From contig JACQWR010000015.1 in the NCBI GenBank assembly GCA_016209105.1, forward strand, positions 1-64,000: 64,000 nucleotides of DNA, written 5' to 3'. Shown here in pieces: positions 7,351 to 16,008 of the stretch. Numbering within the stretch: position 1 is the stretch's first letter; every line of letters starts with the position of its first letter. The DNA is from Deltaproteobacteria bacterium. GTDB taxonomy: Bacteria; Desulfobacterota; Syntrophia; Syntrophales; JACQWR01. A model generated the notes under the pieces. The model was given only the letters and a program-made list of their open reading frames with translations. It ran no database searches and was not told where the DNA came from. A program made the position numbers and the translations under genes.

Positions 7351-8319
7351 ATGGATTCTCCATTGCTTGAAGTCAAAGGCTTGAAGAAATATTTTCCCGT
7401 CCGGGCCGGTTTCCTGTCCGGCCTGCAGGGAACCGTCCGGGCGGTGGACGGCGTTGATCTTAAAATTTACCGGGGAGAGACGCTGGGGCTGGTGGGGGAG
7501 AGCGGCAGCGGAAAATCTACGCTGGGCCGTTTGATCCTGAGACTCGAAGAACCGACCGGTGGCAGCATCTTTTTTGAGGGGGAGGACATACGACACTATA
7601 CGGGCAGGTCGTTGAAGAAGTATCGCCGCGCCGCGCAATTGATTTTCCAGGATCCCTATGCGTCGCTGAATCCCCGGAAAACAGCGGGAAGCATTGTTGG
7701 AGAGCCGCTCCTGATCCATGAGGATTATGATAAAAAGGAGCGGGGAGAACGCGTTGCGGGGCTTCTGGAGGTGGTTGGGCTAAACCGGGAGCATATGGAG
7801 CGGTACCCCCATGAATTCAGCGGGGGCCAGCGGCAGCGCATCGGCATTGCCCGGGCGATTGCCCTCAGACCGAAATTGATTGTTGCCGATGAACCGGTCT
7901 CCGCTCTCGATGTTTCCATCCAGGCCCAGGTGCTGAACCTGCTGAAAGACCTGCGGAAAAACTACGGCCTCACGTACCTCTTTATCACGCATGATTTGAG
8001 CGTGGTAAAATTTATCAGCGACAGGATTGCCGTTATGTATCTCGGCAAGATCGTCGAGCTGGCGACGAACCATGAACTCTATAAACATCCGCTTCATCCG
8101 TATACGATGGCGCTCCTGTCCGCCGTCCCCGGGGGCAGAACGAAAAGGATAGCTCTCCGGGGTGATATCCCCGGTCCTTTCGAGTTTCCCGGAGGGTGTG
8201 TATTTCATACCCGCTGTCCCTTCCGGATGGACATTTGTGATGAGACGGAACCGCCGCTTACGGAGAGGGAGGGTGGACATTTTGTGGCCTGCCACCTGGA
8301 AGCGGCAAAACTTTCATAA
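7351..8319 (+). CDS. dppF: Dipeptide/oligopeptide ABC transporter ATPase (DppF type)
   Basis: 322 aa. Walker A GESGSGKS near residue 50, Q-loop [11 protein letters not shown] near 95, signature FSGGQRQR near 157, Walker [13 protein letters not shown] near 178 and switch His ITHDLS near 213. The C-terminal oligopeptide-transporter domain carries [10 protein letters not shown]. It forms the second half of the ATPase heterodimer with DppD. The permeases (DppB, DppC) and the binding protein must be encoded elsewhere if the pair is functional. The hydrolase gene starts 11 bp downstream and is probably co-transcribed. Confidence 0.92.
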   Translation: MDSPLLEVKGLKKYFPVRAGFLSGLQGTVRAVDGVDLKIYRGETLGLVGESGSGKSTLGRLILRLEEPTGGSIFFEGEDIRHYTGRSLKKYRRAAQLIFQDPYASLNPRKTAGSIVGEPLLIHEDYDKKERGERVAGLLEVVGLNREHMERYPHEFSGGQRQRIGIARAIALRPKLIVADEPVSALDVSIQAQVLNLLKDLRKNYGLTYLFITHDLSVVKFISDRIAVMYLGKIVELATNHELYKHPLHPYTMALLSAVPGGRTKRIALRGDIPGPFEFPGGCVFHTRCPFRMDICDETEPPLTEREGGHFVACHLEAAKLS

Positions 8320-8330
8320 GGGGAATGCGC

Positions 8331-8975
8331 ATGGAGGAGGAAAAGGTTTTTTTTAAAGCCGGGACGTTGAGCATAGAAGGACTTTATGGAGCGGCGCGGG
8401 GGGATAAGGGTGTCGTCATATCCCATCCTCATCCGCAGATGGGCGGCTCCATGATAAACAATGTCGTGGAGAGCATGGTGTCGGCATTTATTAATAGTGG
8501 TTTTTCCACGCTCAGGTTCAATTTCCGGGGTGTGGGCGCAAGCGAGGGCGGCTATGACGGGGGAGTGGGTGAGCAGGACGACGTGCGGGGAGCGATTGAC
8601 TGTCTCCGGGAGAAAGGGAAGCGGGACATCATGCTGGCCGGTTATTCATTCGGGGCATGGGTGAATGCAATGTTCCTAACCACAGAGGCCGGTTTTCTTC
8701 CGGCCGTTTTCGTATCCCCGCCTGTTAGGCTCCTCAATTTCGATTTTTCTGCTCTGGCCGGAAAGGTGGGCCTCGTCATTTGCGGTGATCAGGATGACTT
8801 CTGTTCCCCGGGAGAGGTGCGGAATATGGCGGAGCAAGTCGGCTGCCCGTTGAAGATTGTTCGGGGGGCCGATCATTTCTATTGGGAACGGGAACGGGAA
8901 ATTATTTTGGCGCTGGAGGAATTCAGTAACGCGCACTTTTCCCGTGGTTTGCCGGGGGGAGTGAGTAAATGGTGA
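8331..8975 (+). CDS. Alpha/beta hydrolase (COG2945-like)
   Basis: 214 aa, cytoplasmic. Motifs: HPHPQMGGS near residue 32 (oxyanion strand), NFRGVGASEG near 64, nucleophile elbow GYSFGAW near 104, acid GDQDDF near 153 and His in GADHFYW near 179. These give a complete Ser-Asp-His triad. Similar proteins are small uncharacterised serine hydrolases. The ATG at 8331 is chosen because AAGGGG lies 7 nt upstream; the ATG at 8325 is too close to it. Confidence 0.85.
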   Translation: MEEEKVFFKAGTLSIEGLYGAARGDKGVVISHPHPQMGGSMINNVVESMVSAFINSGFSTLRFNFRGVGASEGGYDGGVGEQDDVRGAIDCLREKGKRDIMLAGYSFGAWVNAMFLTTEAGFLPAVFVSPPVRLLNFDFSALAGKVGLVICGDQDDFCSPGEVRNMAEQVGCPLKIVRGADHFYWEREREIILALEEFSNAHFSRGLPGGVSKW

Positions 8976-9090
8976 AAGCGGTTATTCCTTGAGGATCAAG
9001 GTTTTTCGCAGCGCCCTGCGGAGGGTTTCAATAACGGTCTGAAAAGAAGCTATAGCTACTTTTTAGCCTGAAAATTATTGAAAAAAATGC

Positions 9091-9119
9091 TTGATTATTT
9101 GAAAAACGGGTGATAAATT
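9091..9119 (+). promoter_or_regulatory. Candidate promoter of the cold-shock gene
   Basis: TTGATT (9091-9096), 17 bp, TAAATT (9114-9119). It would give a roughly 205-nt leader before the cspA start, in keeping with the long structured leaders of cold-shock genes. The leader contains CCATAAAA paired with TTTTATGG (9252-9280), a small hairpin. The remainder of 8976-9333 shows no gene. Confidence 0.45.
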
Positions 9120-9333
9120 TCTGCAACCGCCAGATTTTGCGTTGTTGGGTGTTGTATCTCAAGACGAAGAATTTAGACCGGCGGTGCAGGAACAAGTTGG
9201 GTACCGATATTTTGCAGCGTATAAGAAACTTCCACTACCGGTTTTAGAGCGCCATAAAACTGGGGTGGTTTTTTTTATGGCTGCGGGGAGGCCGGCACCC
9301 GATCTGGAAAACTTTAGAAAGGAGGGAGTAGCT

Positions 9334-9534
9334 TTGGCAGAAGGTAAAGTAAAGTGGTTCAACGAGAAAAAAGGGTTCGGATTTATTGAAAATGACGAAG
9401 GCGGGGACGTCTTTGTTCACTACAGCGCCATTCAGGGAACCGGATTCAAAACCCTGTATGAAGGTCAGAGGATTCGCTTTGACATCGAGCAGGGCAACAA
9501 GGGCCCCAGCGCAGTAAACGTCCAAACCATATAG
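9334..9534 (+). CDS. cspA: Cold-shock domain protein (CspA family), TTG start
   Basis: 66 aa, the standard length of a single cold-shock domain that binds single-stranded RNA and DNA. RNP1 (KGFGFI, residues 13-18) and RNP2 (VFVHY, about 27-31) are intact, and the protein begins with the typical GKVKWFN. The TTG at 9334 is chosen over longer upstream frames because AAAGGAGGG lies just before it and the domain starts at residue 3. A strong terminator follows, so it is a single-gene unit. Confidence 0.95.
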   Translation: MAEGKVKWFNEKKGFGFIENDEGGDVFVHYSAIQGTGFKTLYEGQRIRFDIEQGNKGPSAVNVQTI

Positions 9535-9551
9535 TAACCTAATTAACCGGC

Positions 9552-9592
9552 GATGCTCCGGGATGCCTTCCGCATCCCGGAGCATCTTTTTT
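9552..9592 (+). terminator. Rho-independent terminator after cspA
   Basis: A perfect 15-bp stem (GATGCTCCGGGATGC with GCATCCCGGAGCATC), a 5-nt loop and six T residues. Confidence 0.93.
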
Positions 9593-9632
9593 ATCCCCTC
9601 CTTTCAACATCTCTTCCTTTGGTCAGAATCAG

Positions 9633-10562
9633 ATGGCGATTAACCTGGTCGTGATACTTGGCCCCACCGCATCGGGAAAAACGAAACTTGCGGTGAAATT
9701 AGCCAAGGACAGGGGGGCTGAAATTATTTCGGCCGATTCCCGACAGGTTTACCGCGGACTCGATCTGGGAACCGGAAAGGACCTTGCGGAGTATAGCGTA
9801 GACGGTATTTGCATTCCCTATCACCTTATAGATATTGTCGATCCAACGGTTGAATTCAGTGTTTTCGAATATCAGCGCCTCTTTTTCCAGTGCTTTTCCC
9901 CTATTGCCTCACGTGGCATTATCCCAATCATGTCAGGCGGGACGGGACTCTATATCGAGTCGGTTCTCAAGGGATACCGTATGCTGAGAGTCCCCGAAAA
10001 CGACACACTCCGCGAGGAACTGGCGGGTGAAAGCATGGATGCGCTGGCCGGACGCCTCTTTGCGTTGAACCGTTCCCTGCACAACACGACGGATCTCCTG
10101 GACCGGGAGAGGCTTGTGCGCGCCATAGAAATTGCCCTCTATGCACGGGAGCATGCGGGAGAAGATGAATCGCCTGTGCCCGTTATCGTGCCCTTCGTGG
10201 TCGGGGTGCACTGGGAACGCAGCGTCCTGCGTCGGAGAATTACGGAGCGCCTCAAGGCCAGACTTGCTCTGGGGATGATTGATGAGGTCGCAGGGCTTCA
10301 TAAAGCGGGGATCGGGTGGGAGAAAATGGATTTTTTCGGCCTCGAATACCGTTATATCGGCCGTTATTTGCAAGGGATACTATCGTATGAAGAAATGTTT
10401 CGGCAATTGAATACCCGCATTCACCAGTTCGCCAAACGGCAGGCAACGTGGTTCCGGCGCATGGAAAGACAGGGGATAGTAATCCACTGGATAGAAGGCG
10501 ATGATTACGATGCCCTGAAGGATTTGATTGACCGGGAATGCATTGCGCAAACCTTGCCATAG
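9633..10562 (+). CDS. miaA: tRNA dimethylallyltransferase
   Basis: 309 aa. Transfers a dimethylallyl group to N6 of A37 in tRNAs that read UNN codons. P-loop GPTASGKT (residues 9-16), DSRQVYRGLDLGTGK with the catalytic Asp near 36, HLIDIVDP near 67 and GGTGLYIESVLKG near 108. The family's tRNA-binding segment (GLEYRYIGRYL, then RQLNTRIHQFAKRQ) is present. No clear Shine-Dalgarno precedes the ATG. The next gene starts 40 bp downstream. Confidence 0.95.
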   Translation: MAINLVVILGPTASGKTKLAVKLAKDRGAEIISADSRQVYRGLDLGTGKDLAEYSVDGICIPYHLIDIVDPTVEFSVFEYQRLFFQCFSPIASRGIIPIMSGGTGLYIESVLKGYRMLRVPENDTLREELAGESMDALAGRLFALNRSLHNTTDLLDRERLVRAIEIALYAREHAGEDESPVPVIVPFVVGVHWERSVLRRRITERLKARLALGMIDEVAGLHKAGIGWEKMDFFGLEYRYIGRYLQGILSYEEMFRQLNTRIHQFAKRQATWFRRMERQGIVIHWIEGDDYDALKDLIDRECIAQTLP

Positions 10563-10602
10563 GGAGAGCTTCACTTTTTACGACCGCATCGAGGTTGCAC
10601 GC

Positions 10603-11931
10603 ATGGTAATGCCGCGGCATATAAGCAGATACGTGGAGAAATATGCCTGTGATGCATGGCCTCTTGTTTCGGGCCCGCTGGCGGGCGTAGATCAGGTGGT
10701 CGCCATGCCGGCGCTGGCGGAGAGGGACTGCATATTTTCTACGCTTGCGGCCCTTTCCAGAAACCATGCGGGGGAAATCCGCCGTACCCTTGTCATATGC
10801 GTGGTCAACAACCGCAGACCGCGCCTTGCTGTTTCCGACATAAGAGAAAATAATCGGGAGACCATTCTCGGTCTGAATGCCCTTGTCCGGGGCGATCTGC
10901 CCTCTGCCGAACGTTTGACGGATGGTTCTCTGGTCGCGAACCTCAGAGAAATTCTGAACAACGGCCTGAGGGTCGCCTACATTGATGCCTCGTCCCCGGG
11001 GAATGAAATACCGGATAAGGGAGGTGGCGTGGGAATGGCGAGAAAAATAGGCATGGACAAATCGTTAAAGCTCTTTGATTATGTAAACCCTGCCGCAAAA
11101 CTGATTTTTTGCCTTGATGCCGATACACAGGTTGAAAGCAATTATCTTTCCGCCGTGCGCGCGTCCTTCGAACGGGAAGGAATGAAAGCCGCAGTTATTG
11201 CCTATGCACACCGCGGCAGTTCTGATTCCGTGCACGCGGCGGCCATCCGCAGTTACGAGATTTTTTTGCGTTACTACGTTTTAGGCTTGCGCTATGCGGG
11301 CTCGCCCTATGCATTTCACACGGTCGGTTCCACAATGGCTTGTACCGCGGATGCGTACGTTGCGGTGCGAGGCATGAATACCCGTGAGGCGGCAGAGGAT
11401 TTTTATTTCCTCACCAAGCTGGCAAAGGTCTGTGACATAGGTACGATAACAACAACCGAGGTCCATCCCTCGGCGCGGCGTTCCAACCGCGTCCCCTTCG
11501 GCACCGGCAGGCAGATGATCCGCTTTCTGGAAGAAGGGAAGCGGGAGTATATGCTGTATGACCCGCAAGTCTTCCTGATACTGAAGCAGTGGCTGGCGGC
11601 GGCGAATTCTTTTCCCGACCGGGGGGGAAGAGAATTACAAATGGTTGCGGATGAAATTGATTCCGGACTGGGGGCCTTCCTCAGGATAAAGCGCTTCGGC
11701 GAGGCATGGGATGCAATCAGGGGCAATTGCCGCGATTGCGCCGTGCTTAAGCGTCAGTTTTCCGCTTGGTTTGATGGATTCAAGACGCTGAAGCTCATTC
11801 ATTTTCTGACAGAGAACGGTTATCCCCGTATGGCGATGTTCGCGGCGGTTGGGCAGTTGCTCGAGATGATGAAACAGGAACGGCTGTCCGGTACGGCGCC
11901 GCTCTCTTGCAGGCGGCATCTCTCCCCGTGA
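10603..11931 (+). CDS. Family 2-like glycosyltransferase
   Basis: 442 aa. A GT-A-type core is indicated by the N-terminal PALAERDCIFSTLAAL strand-helix unit near residue 40, the internal LIFCLDADTQVE motif near 170 (DxD-type metal/nucleotide-sugar site) and TVGSTMACTADAY followed by AAEDFYFLTKL (catalytic ED region). No membrane segment or signal peptide is seen, so it probably acts at the cytoplasmic face. The start at 10603 is chosen (GAGG 9 nt upstream); a longer frame would overlap miaA by 35 bp. The donor and acceptor cannot be told. Confidence 0.7.
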   Translation: MVMPRHISRYVEKYACDAWPLVSGPLAGVDQVVAMPALAERDCIFSTLAALSRNHAGEIRRTLVICVVNNRRPRLAVSDIRENNRETILGLNALVRGDLPSAERLTDGSLVANLREILNNGLRVAYIDASSPGNEIPDKGGGVGMARKIGMDKSLKLFDYVNPAAKLIFCLDADTQVESNYLSAVRASFEREGMKAAVIAYAHRGSSDSVHAAAIRSYEIFLRYYVLGLRYAGSPYAFHTVGSTMACTADAYVAVRGMNTREAAEDFYFLTKLAKVCDIGTITTTEVHPSARRSNRVPFGTGRQMIRFLEEGKREYMLYDPQVFLILKQWLAAANSFPDRGGRELQMVADEIDSGLGAFLRIKRFGEAWDAIRGNCRDCAVLKRQFSAWFDGFKTLKLIHFLTENGYPRMAMFAAVGQLLEMMKQERLSGTAPLSCRRHLSP

Positions 11932-11990
11932 AGCCAGCGCAGGGCATTATTGCACATACACATGGACCGGTTAGAGATTTTTCTTGCCGT

Positions 11991-12410
11991 TTAGCAGCAG
12001 GTGGGTATTTTTGAGCAGTCTGTAAGGTCAATGGTTATACGGTCCCCATCCCCCACACCCAGCGCGTCCTTGATCCGCACGGGGGAGATAATTTCCACAA
12101 TGTCCTTACCGTGAACGTTTACATCGTCGGCGGGGATGATGATGGCGCCTGGTAAGTGGCCTATGGATACGGGTAGGGCGCGGGCGCTACAGAAGGCGGG
12201 ATCGGGAGAAACAAGTTCCACCCCGTTTCCCCGTAATTTTCTTATGAAACGGGCATCCTTCTTTGAAAGCTCCACGTTAAGCGTTCCGGGAAAGGGTTTA
12301 AAGCCCAGCTTTATCAGGCACTGTTCCTGAACCCATTCCAGGCCGGTAAAATAATTCGCCTGTCCCACGCCTTTTACGATTGTGCCGGCAAGCGCCATTT
12401 CCCCACTCAT
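11991..12410 (-). CDS. DUF120 / CTP-dependent riboflavin kinase-like protein
   Basis: 139 aa. Matches the archaeal RibK (DUF120) cradle-loop fold: GTIVKGVGQANYF at residues 9-21, the signature GFKPFPGTLNVEL near 37, the GAIIIPADDVNVHG segment and the C-terminal SPVRIKDALGVGDGDRI strand motif. In archaea the family makes FMN from riboflavin with CTP. In a bacterium, which normally uses RibF, the role is uncertain. It is monocistronic on the minus strand, ends in a CC pair, and has an R2 repeat just upstream. Confidence 0.75.
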   Translation of the reverse strand: MSGEMALAGTIVKGVGQANYFTGLEWVQEQCLIKLGFKPFPGTLNVELSKKDARFIRKLRGNGVELVSPDPAFCSARALPVSIGHLPGAIIIPADDVNVHGKDIVEIISPVRIKDALGVGDGDRITIDLTDCSKIPTCC

Positions 12411-12429
12411 CCCTTCTTATATATCCGGC

Positions 12430-12480
12430 TTTGACCGGAGGCGTACCCTGCAAGCCCCGCCCTGTGGGCGGGGAGCTTTA
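12430..12480 (+). repeat. Dispersed palindromic repeat R2
   Basis: TTTGACCGGAGGCG...CCCTGCAAG followed by the hairpin CCCCGCCC / GGGCGGGG and AGCTTTAC. It is flanked on both sides by a direct TATCCGGC sequence. Related copies lie at 7134-7215, 15711-15752 and 23545-23595. Confidence 0.65.
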
Positions 12481-12502
12481 CATATCCGGCGACAACAGGA
12501 GG

Positions 12503-12823
12503 TCATTTCTCAAACCATTTCTTTTTCTGAAAATCATCGGCCGAGGCGGGCAGGGGGGAGGAGACCATGGTTTTCAGCTTTCTCACAAGATCATGCTCTT
12601 CGCCCAGCACGGGCAAGAGGGAAACAATTGCTCTTCCGAGGGTGCCGTTCAGCGACAGCTGGAAATGCTCCCGCACCTCCGGCGAAAAATGCCGATAGGC
12701 GATAACCAGATGATCAATCCAGGGGGAAAGGGCGGCGCTGTCCGCCTCCGTTTTCCGGTATACGTATCCTTCGAAGGCGCCCGCGGAAGCGGCAAATTCA
12801 TATATCTGGGTGTAAATATGCAT
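12503..12823 (-). CDS. Small conserved-looking protein, unrecognised
   Basis: 106 aa, soluble and acidic-neutral with a mixed helix pattern (MHIYTQIYEFAAS at the start, a RHFSPEVREHFQL segment mid-way and a Lys-rich C-terminus). No motif recognised. AGAGG lies 9 nt before the ATG and the frame avoids overlapping other genes, which supports a real gene. It reads in the same direction as the DUF120 gene but is separated from it by an R2 repeat. Confidence 0.55.
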   Translation of the reverse strand: MHIYTQIYEFAASAGAFEGYVYRKTEADSAALSPWIDHLVIAYRHFSPEVREHFQLSLNGTLGRAIVSLLPVLGEEHDLVRKLKTMVSSPLPASADDFQKKKWFEK

Positions 12824-12960
12824 AGGGTGTTCCTCTTTTCTTATTCATTGGTTCGGTAAGCGAACTTTTCACCCCTGATAAGAAATCGCTTTTAACGGGG
12901 AGAAGTGTAGGGAAAAGGGTTGTGTGTGTCAAGAAATAATGACCGACTGTCAAGCCAATT

Positions 12961-13050
12961 GAGGAATGTCCTATTCCTACCAAAGGAGAAATGTCCTGTT
13001 TGGTCAATAGGCACTTTGGTGATTTAGGACATTCTCATTTTGGCGGGACA
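12961..13050. repeat. Possible IS-end remnant with repeated AATGTCCT motifs
   Basis: AATGTCCT occurs at 12965-12972 and 12990-12997 and in inverse as AGGACATT at 13026-13033, in an otherwise gene-free stretch (12824-13067). Repeated short motifs like these are typical of transposase-binding ends of some insertion sequences. No transposase gene remains. Confidence 0.35.
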
Positions 13051-13067
13051 GAAAAGTTCCGATATCC

Positions 13068-13096
13068 TTGACTTATGCGGTGGGAGGGCTTATAAG
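13068..13096 (+). promoter_or_regulatory. ssrA promoter
   Basis: TTGACT (13068-13073), exactly 17 bp, TATAAG (13091-13096), about 40 bp upstream of the mature tmRNA 5' end. The promoter and leader are duplicated at 22113-22181. Confidence 0.8.
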
Positions 13097-13136
13097 TATT
13101 TAGCAATTTCCGCTCTTTCATAACAAGCGTCGCCAT

Positions 13137-13491
13137 GGGGGCGATACGGTTTCGACGGGGATAGTTGAAGCTGTAGCAGCGTACCGAGGTTCCTACAGGC
13201 CTCGTTAAACAGGTAGGAAACACTAATCGCAGACAACTACGATTACGCTTTAGCCGCTTAGTCGGCTAACGTCCTGCTGGACCCGCCTGCCGGTTCAGAA
13301 TCAGGGCGTCATTTAGGCAGGATAGCTGATTCCTCTCTCCTGGCGGGGGAAAGGCGAAACACTCACAGGATAGCATCCGATCAATCCTGACCTTGGGAGT
13401 CTTCGGAGGCGAAATCAAAACAGGGTCTGCGTACGGAGAAGCTGCAGTGGAATATTTTCGGACGCGGGTTCGACTCCCGCCGCCTCCACCA
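13137..13491 (+). ncRNA. ssrA: Transfer-messenger RNA (tmRNA)
   Basis: The 5' end GGGGGCGATACGGTTTCGAC pairs with the 3' acceptor CGCCTCC ahead of ACCA (7 bp with one G-U). The T-arm GGGTTCGACTCCC is intact. The tag reading frame at 13229-13261 encodes ADNYDYALAA followed by a stop. It rescues stalled ribosomes with SmpB. About 355 nt, normal length. It is followed by a hairpin, and a truncated second copy lies 8.7 kb away. Confidence 0.96.
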
Positions 13492-13508
13492 GTATGATTT
13501 TGTAAATC

Positions 13509-13540
13509 GAAGCTCTCCGCGGCACGCTGCGGAGAGCTTC
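13509..13540 (+). terminator. Hairpin terminator downstream of ssrA
   Basis: A perfect 12-bp stem (GAAGCTCTCCGC with GCGGAGAGCTTC) around an 8-nt loop. The T-run is weak (AACTTCTT). It sits between convergent ssrA and tctAB and may end both transcripts. Confidence 0.65.
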
Positions 13541-13638
13541 AACTTCTTAAGGGATAATGCCATTCAGCATTCGCTTGCTGCCGGATTCACGCGTATTTCT
13601 CGTGCGTTTACTCACGGGAAATGCATGCTGCCGATTCA

Positions 13639-15654
13639 TTACGTGGCAAGTTTTAACCAAATCAAAAGCTGGCCAGTAGGGAAAGGAACGTGAAGGATGC
13701 GGTCGAATATGCCGTAGATCACGCCCCAGGTGACTGCGGTGAGAATAAGTGAGATCGGCCACTTTTCTCGAGAGGCGATTTTAAGCTGGGCAAAAGTGCA
13801 CAGAGGCCCCCCGATGGAGAAACCGAGCAACCAAATCGCAGCGAAATAGCCTATGATCCAAGAGGAAATTCCTAACGTACGGCGATTAACCAGTTTGATC
13901 GGTATTCCTGCAACCTCATCTTCAGACTTCTTGCCTTCCAATCCCAGGAAGTCCTTGATGAATTGAGTGAGGGCAAGACCAAAGACCGGGAAGCCGATGG
14001 CCCAGGGAAATAGCCCCGACCTGAAATCAAAAATCCTGCTTTGCCAGAGGGCAAGAAGAAACATGACCACAATGAAGAGACTGAAAGCGGATGCCCCGTT
14101 AAACCTCGGTTCAAATTTCTTGACACTCGCTCCCTGCGGGCCGGATGGCTCATCTTTCGCCTTTTTTCGCTTCAGCACTCTCGCCAATAAAGGATAGGAA
14201 GCGCCGATAATAGTTAATGCCATAATCAATAGAACACCGGGCCGCAAGAGCCAGGCAAGTCCATAGTTATCCGTGGAGAGAAAGAGCCTGTTCTCTGCCA
14301 AGGGACCGAGCACCAAGCCTAAAATCAATGGGGGACGGGGCCAATCGAACCTTGCCAGAGCCCAGCCGAGCCCTCCAAAAAAGAGCACCAGGAGCATATC
14401 CGGGAAGGCATTTTTTTCCGCAAACGCCCCCAGGTAAATCAGGAGGATGATAAGAGGGATAAGCAAGCTGCCCCGGATGGTGGTGACTTTTACCAGTTGA
14501 TTCAGAAAGAGGAAACAGACCGCCACGGTAATAATGTTGGAAACGACATTGATCCAGACGAAGGAGTAGGTCAGGGCAAGGTGCCCTCCTTTTGATTCAG
14601 GGATGAGCATGTCGGGTCCCGGCACGATGCCGTGAATAATGAAAGCCCCTAAGAGAATCGCCATCATGACGCTGGCGGGGACGCCAAAGGCAATCGTGGT
14701 GATTAAGCTTCCGCCCAATGTGGAGTTGTTGGCCGCCCCTGGCCCCAGCACCCCTTCTATCGCCCCTTTACCGAACCTTTCCTTGTCGGGAGAACTCTGT
14801 ACGGCATGGGCGTAGGACAGCCATTGAGTTGTTGCCGAACCCATTCCGGGGATGATAGAACAGAACGTCCCGATGGCGCTGCAACGGATAACCAGCCAGA
14901 AGTGGCGAAAGGTGTCCTTTACTCCTTCCATGATCCCGCCTAATTTCCCTACGCGTTCCCCGGCAATGCTCGAACCCTGAACGGCTAAGTCAATGATCTC
15001 CGGAATGGCAAAAAAGCCAATGGTGATAGGCACCAGTCCAATCCCATCCCAGAGGAATATCTGGTCAAAGGTAAAACGCTGTATGCTCGACATCTGACAA
15101 AGTCCGACCGTCGAAAGAAAAAGACCTATGCCTCCAGCGATCATTCCTTTCAAGAATCCTTCGCCGCTTAAGGAAGCGACAAAAGTAAGGCCGAGAATGG
15201 CCAGCATGAAAAACTCCGGCGAGCCGAAGGCAAGAACAATGGGGCGGACAATGGGAATGGCAAGGCCCAGGGCAAAAGCGCCAAAGATGGCGCCGATTAA
15301 GGAGCTCATTAAAGCTGCTCCCAGGGCGCGTCCCGCTTCCCCTTTCTTGGCCATGGGATGGCCGTCAACTATCGTGGCGGCGGTGCTCGGCTCTCCGGGA
15401 ACACCGATAAGGATGGAGGTGATGTCGCCGGTTGTGTTCGTCACTGCCGACATCCCCAGAAGAAAGGCGAATGCCTCAACGGGGGTCATCTTGACAATAA
15501 AGGGGAGCATCAGGGCCAGGGCGGATGGGCCCCCCAGTCCCGGCAGGATGCCCACGGAAAAGCCGATCAAAAGACCCAGAAGCATCAAACTGAAGGTCGT
15601 CCACGTGAAGATCTGAGCGAAGCCGGAACCGAAGGCATTAAACACCTCAATCAT
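13639..15654 (-). CDS. tctAB: TctA-TctB fusion, tripartite tricarboxylate transporter membrane protein
   Basis: 671 aa. Residues 1-500 are the large 12-helix TctA subunit, with GILPGLGGPSALALMLP near 34 and the repeated GIIPGMGSATTQWLSY near 265 typical of the family. Residues about 520-671 are a four-helix TctB (DUF1468) domain fused by a charged linker. TctA and TctB are normally separate, as in the two other systems of this window. It imports carboxylates delivered by a TctC binding protein, using an ion gradient. GGAGGG precedes the ATG. It is the last gene of a minus-strand module with tctC and a two-component system. Confidence 0.93.
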   Translation of the reverse strand: MIEVFNAFGSGFAQIFTWTTFSLMLLGLLIGFSVGILPGLGGPSALALMLPFIVKMTPVEAFAFLLGMSAVTNTTGDITSILIGVPGEPSTAATIVDGHPMAKKGEAGRALGAALMSSLIGAIFGAFALGLAIPIVRPIVLAFGSPEFFMLAILGLTFVASLSGEGFLKGMIAGGIGLFLSTVGLCQMSSIQRFTFDQIFLWDGIGLVPITIGFFAIPEIIDLAVQGSSIAGERVGKLGGIMEGVKDTFRHFWLVIRCSAIGTFCSIIPGMGSATTQWLSYAHAVQSSPDKERFGKGAIEGVLGPGAANNSTLGGSLITTIAFGVPASVMMAILLGAFIIHGIVPGPDMLIPESKGGHLALTYSFVWINVVSNIITVAVCFLFLNQLVKVTTIRGSLLIPLIILLIYLGAFAEKNAFPDMLLVLFFGGLGWALARFDWPRPPLILGLVLGPLAENRLFLSTDNYGLAWLLRPGVLLIMALTIIGASYPLLARVLKRKKAKDEPSGPQGASVKKFEPRFNGASAFSLFIVVMFLLALWQSRIFDFRSGLFPWAIGFPVFGLALTQFIKDFLGLEGKKSEDEVAGIPIKLVNRRTLGISSWIIGYFAAIWLLGFSIGGPLCTFAQLKIASREKWPISLILTAVTWGVIYGIFDRILHVPFPTGQLLIWLKLAT

Positions 15655-15710
15655 TGAAGAAGCCCTCCTTAATTTCAGATTTATTAGCTATTTGAACGGC
15701 ATATTACAAT

Positions 15711-15752
15711 GTGAAGCTCCCCTCCCACAGGGCGGGGCGCCCCCGGTCAAAA
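15711..15752 (-). repeat. Dispersed palindromic repeat R2
   Basis: On the minus strand: TTTTGACCGGGGGCGCCCCG, then CCCTGTGGGAGGGGAGCTTCAC. It is a shortened copy of the element at 12430-12480 and lies between tctC and tctAB. Confidence 0.6.
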
Positions 15753-15945
15753 GCGAATCATACGGTTGTTTTTAGGGTAACGTCTCGCTTATAACCCTCT
15801 TCTTTGTTAAGGCGTTCTCGAAGCGCTCAGCGGTAAACGGCCAAGAATCTTCTATCCTTTTAGGGATAGTACTGTCAAGTGTTGAAACGCCCCTTGAGCA
15901 GGCTGCGGAGAATCATCAGATTCTTGAGCATCATCGTTCATCATT

Positions 15946-15984
15946 CACTCGCCTACCCTGCAATTGCTGCGGGGTAGGCGAGTG
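15946..15984. terminator. Strong hairpin between tctC and tctAB
   Basis: CACTCGCCTACCC pairs with GGGTAGGCGAGTG (13 bp) around a short TGCA..TGC loop stem. It lacks a U-run, so it could be an attenuator or an RNA-stability element that sets the ratio of abundant TctC to scarce TctAB. Apart from this and the R2 copy, 15655-16008 shows no gene. Confidence 0.5.
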
Positions 15985-16008
15985 CTGCAGAATTTTAGGA
16001 TCTGTTTT

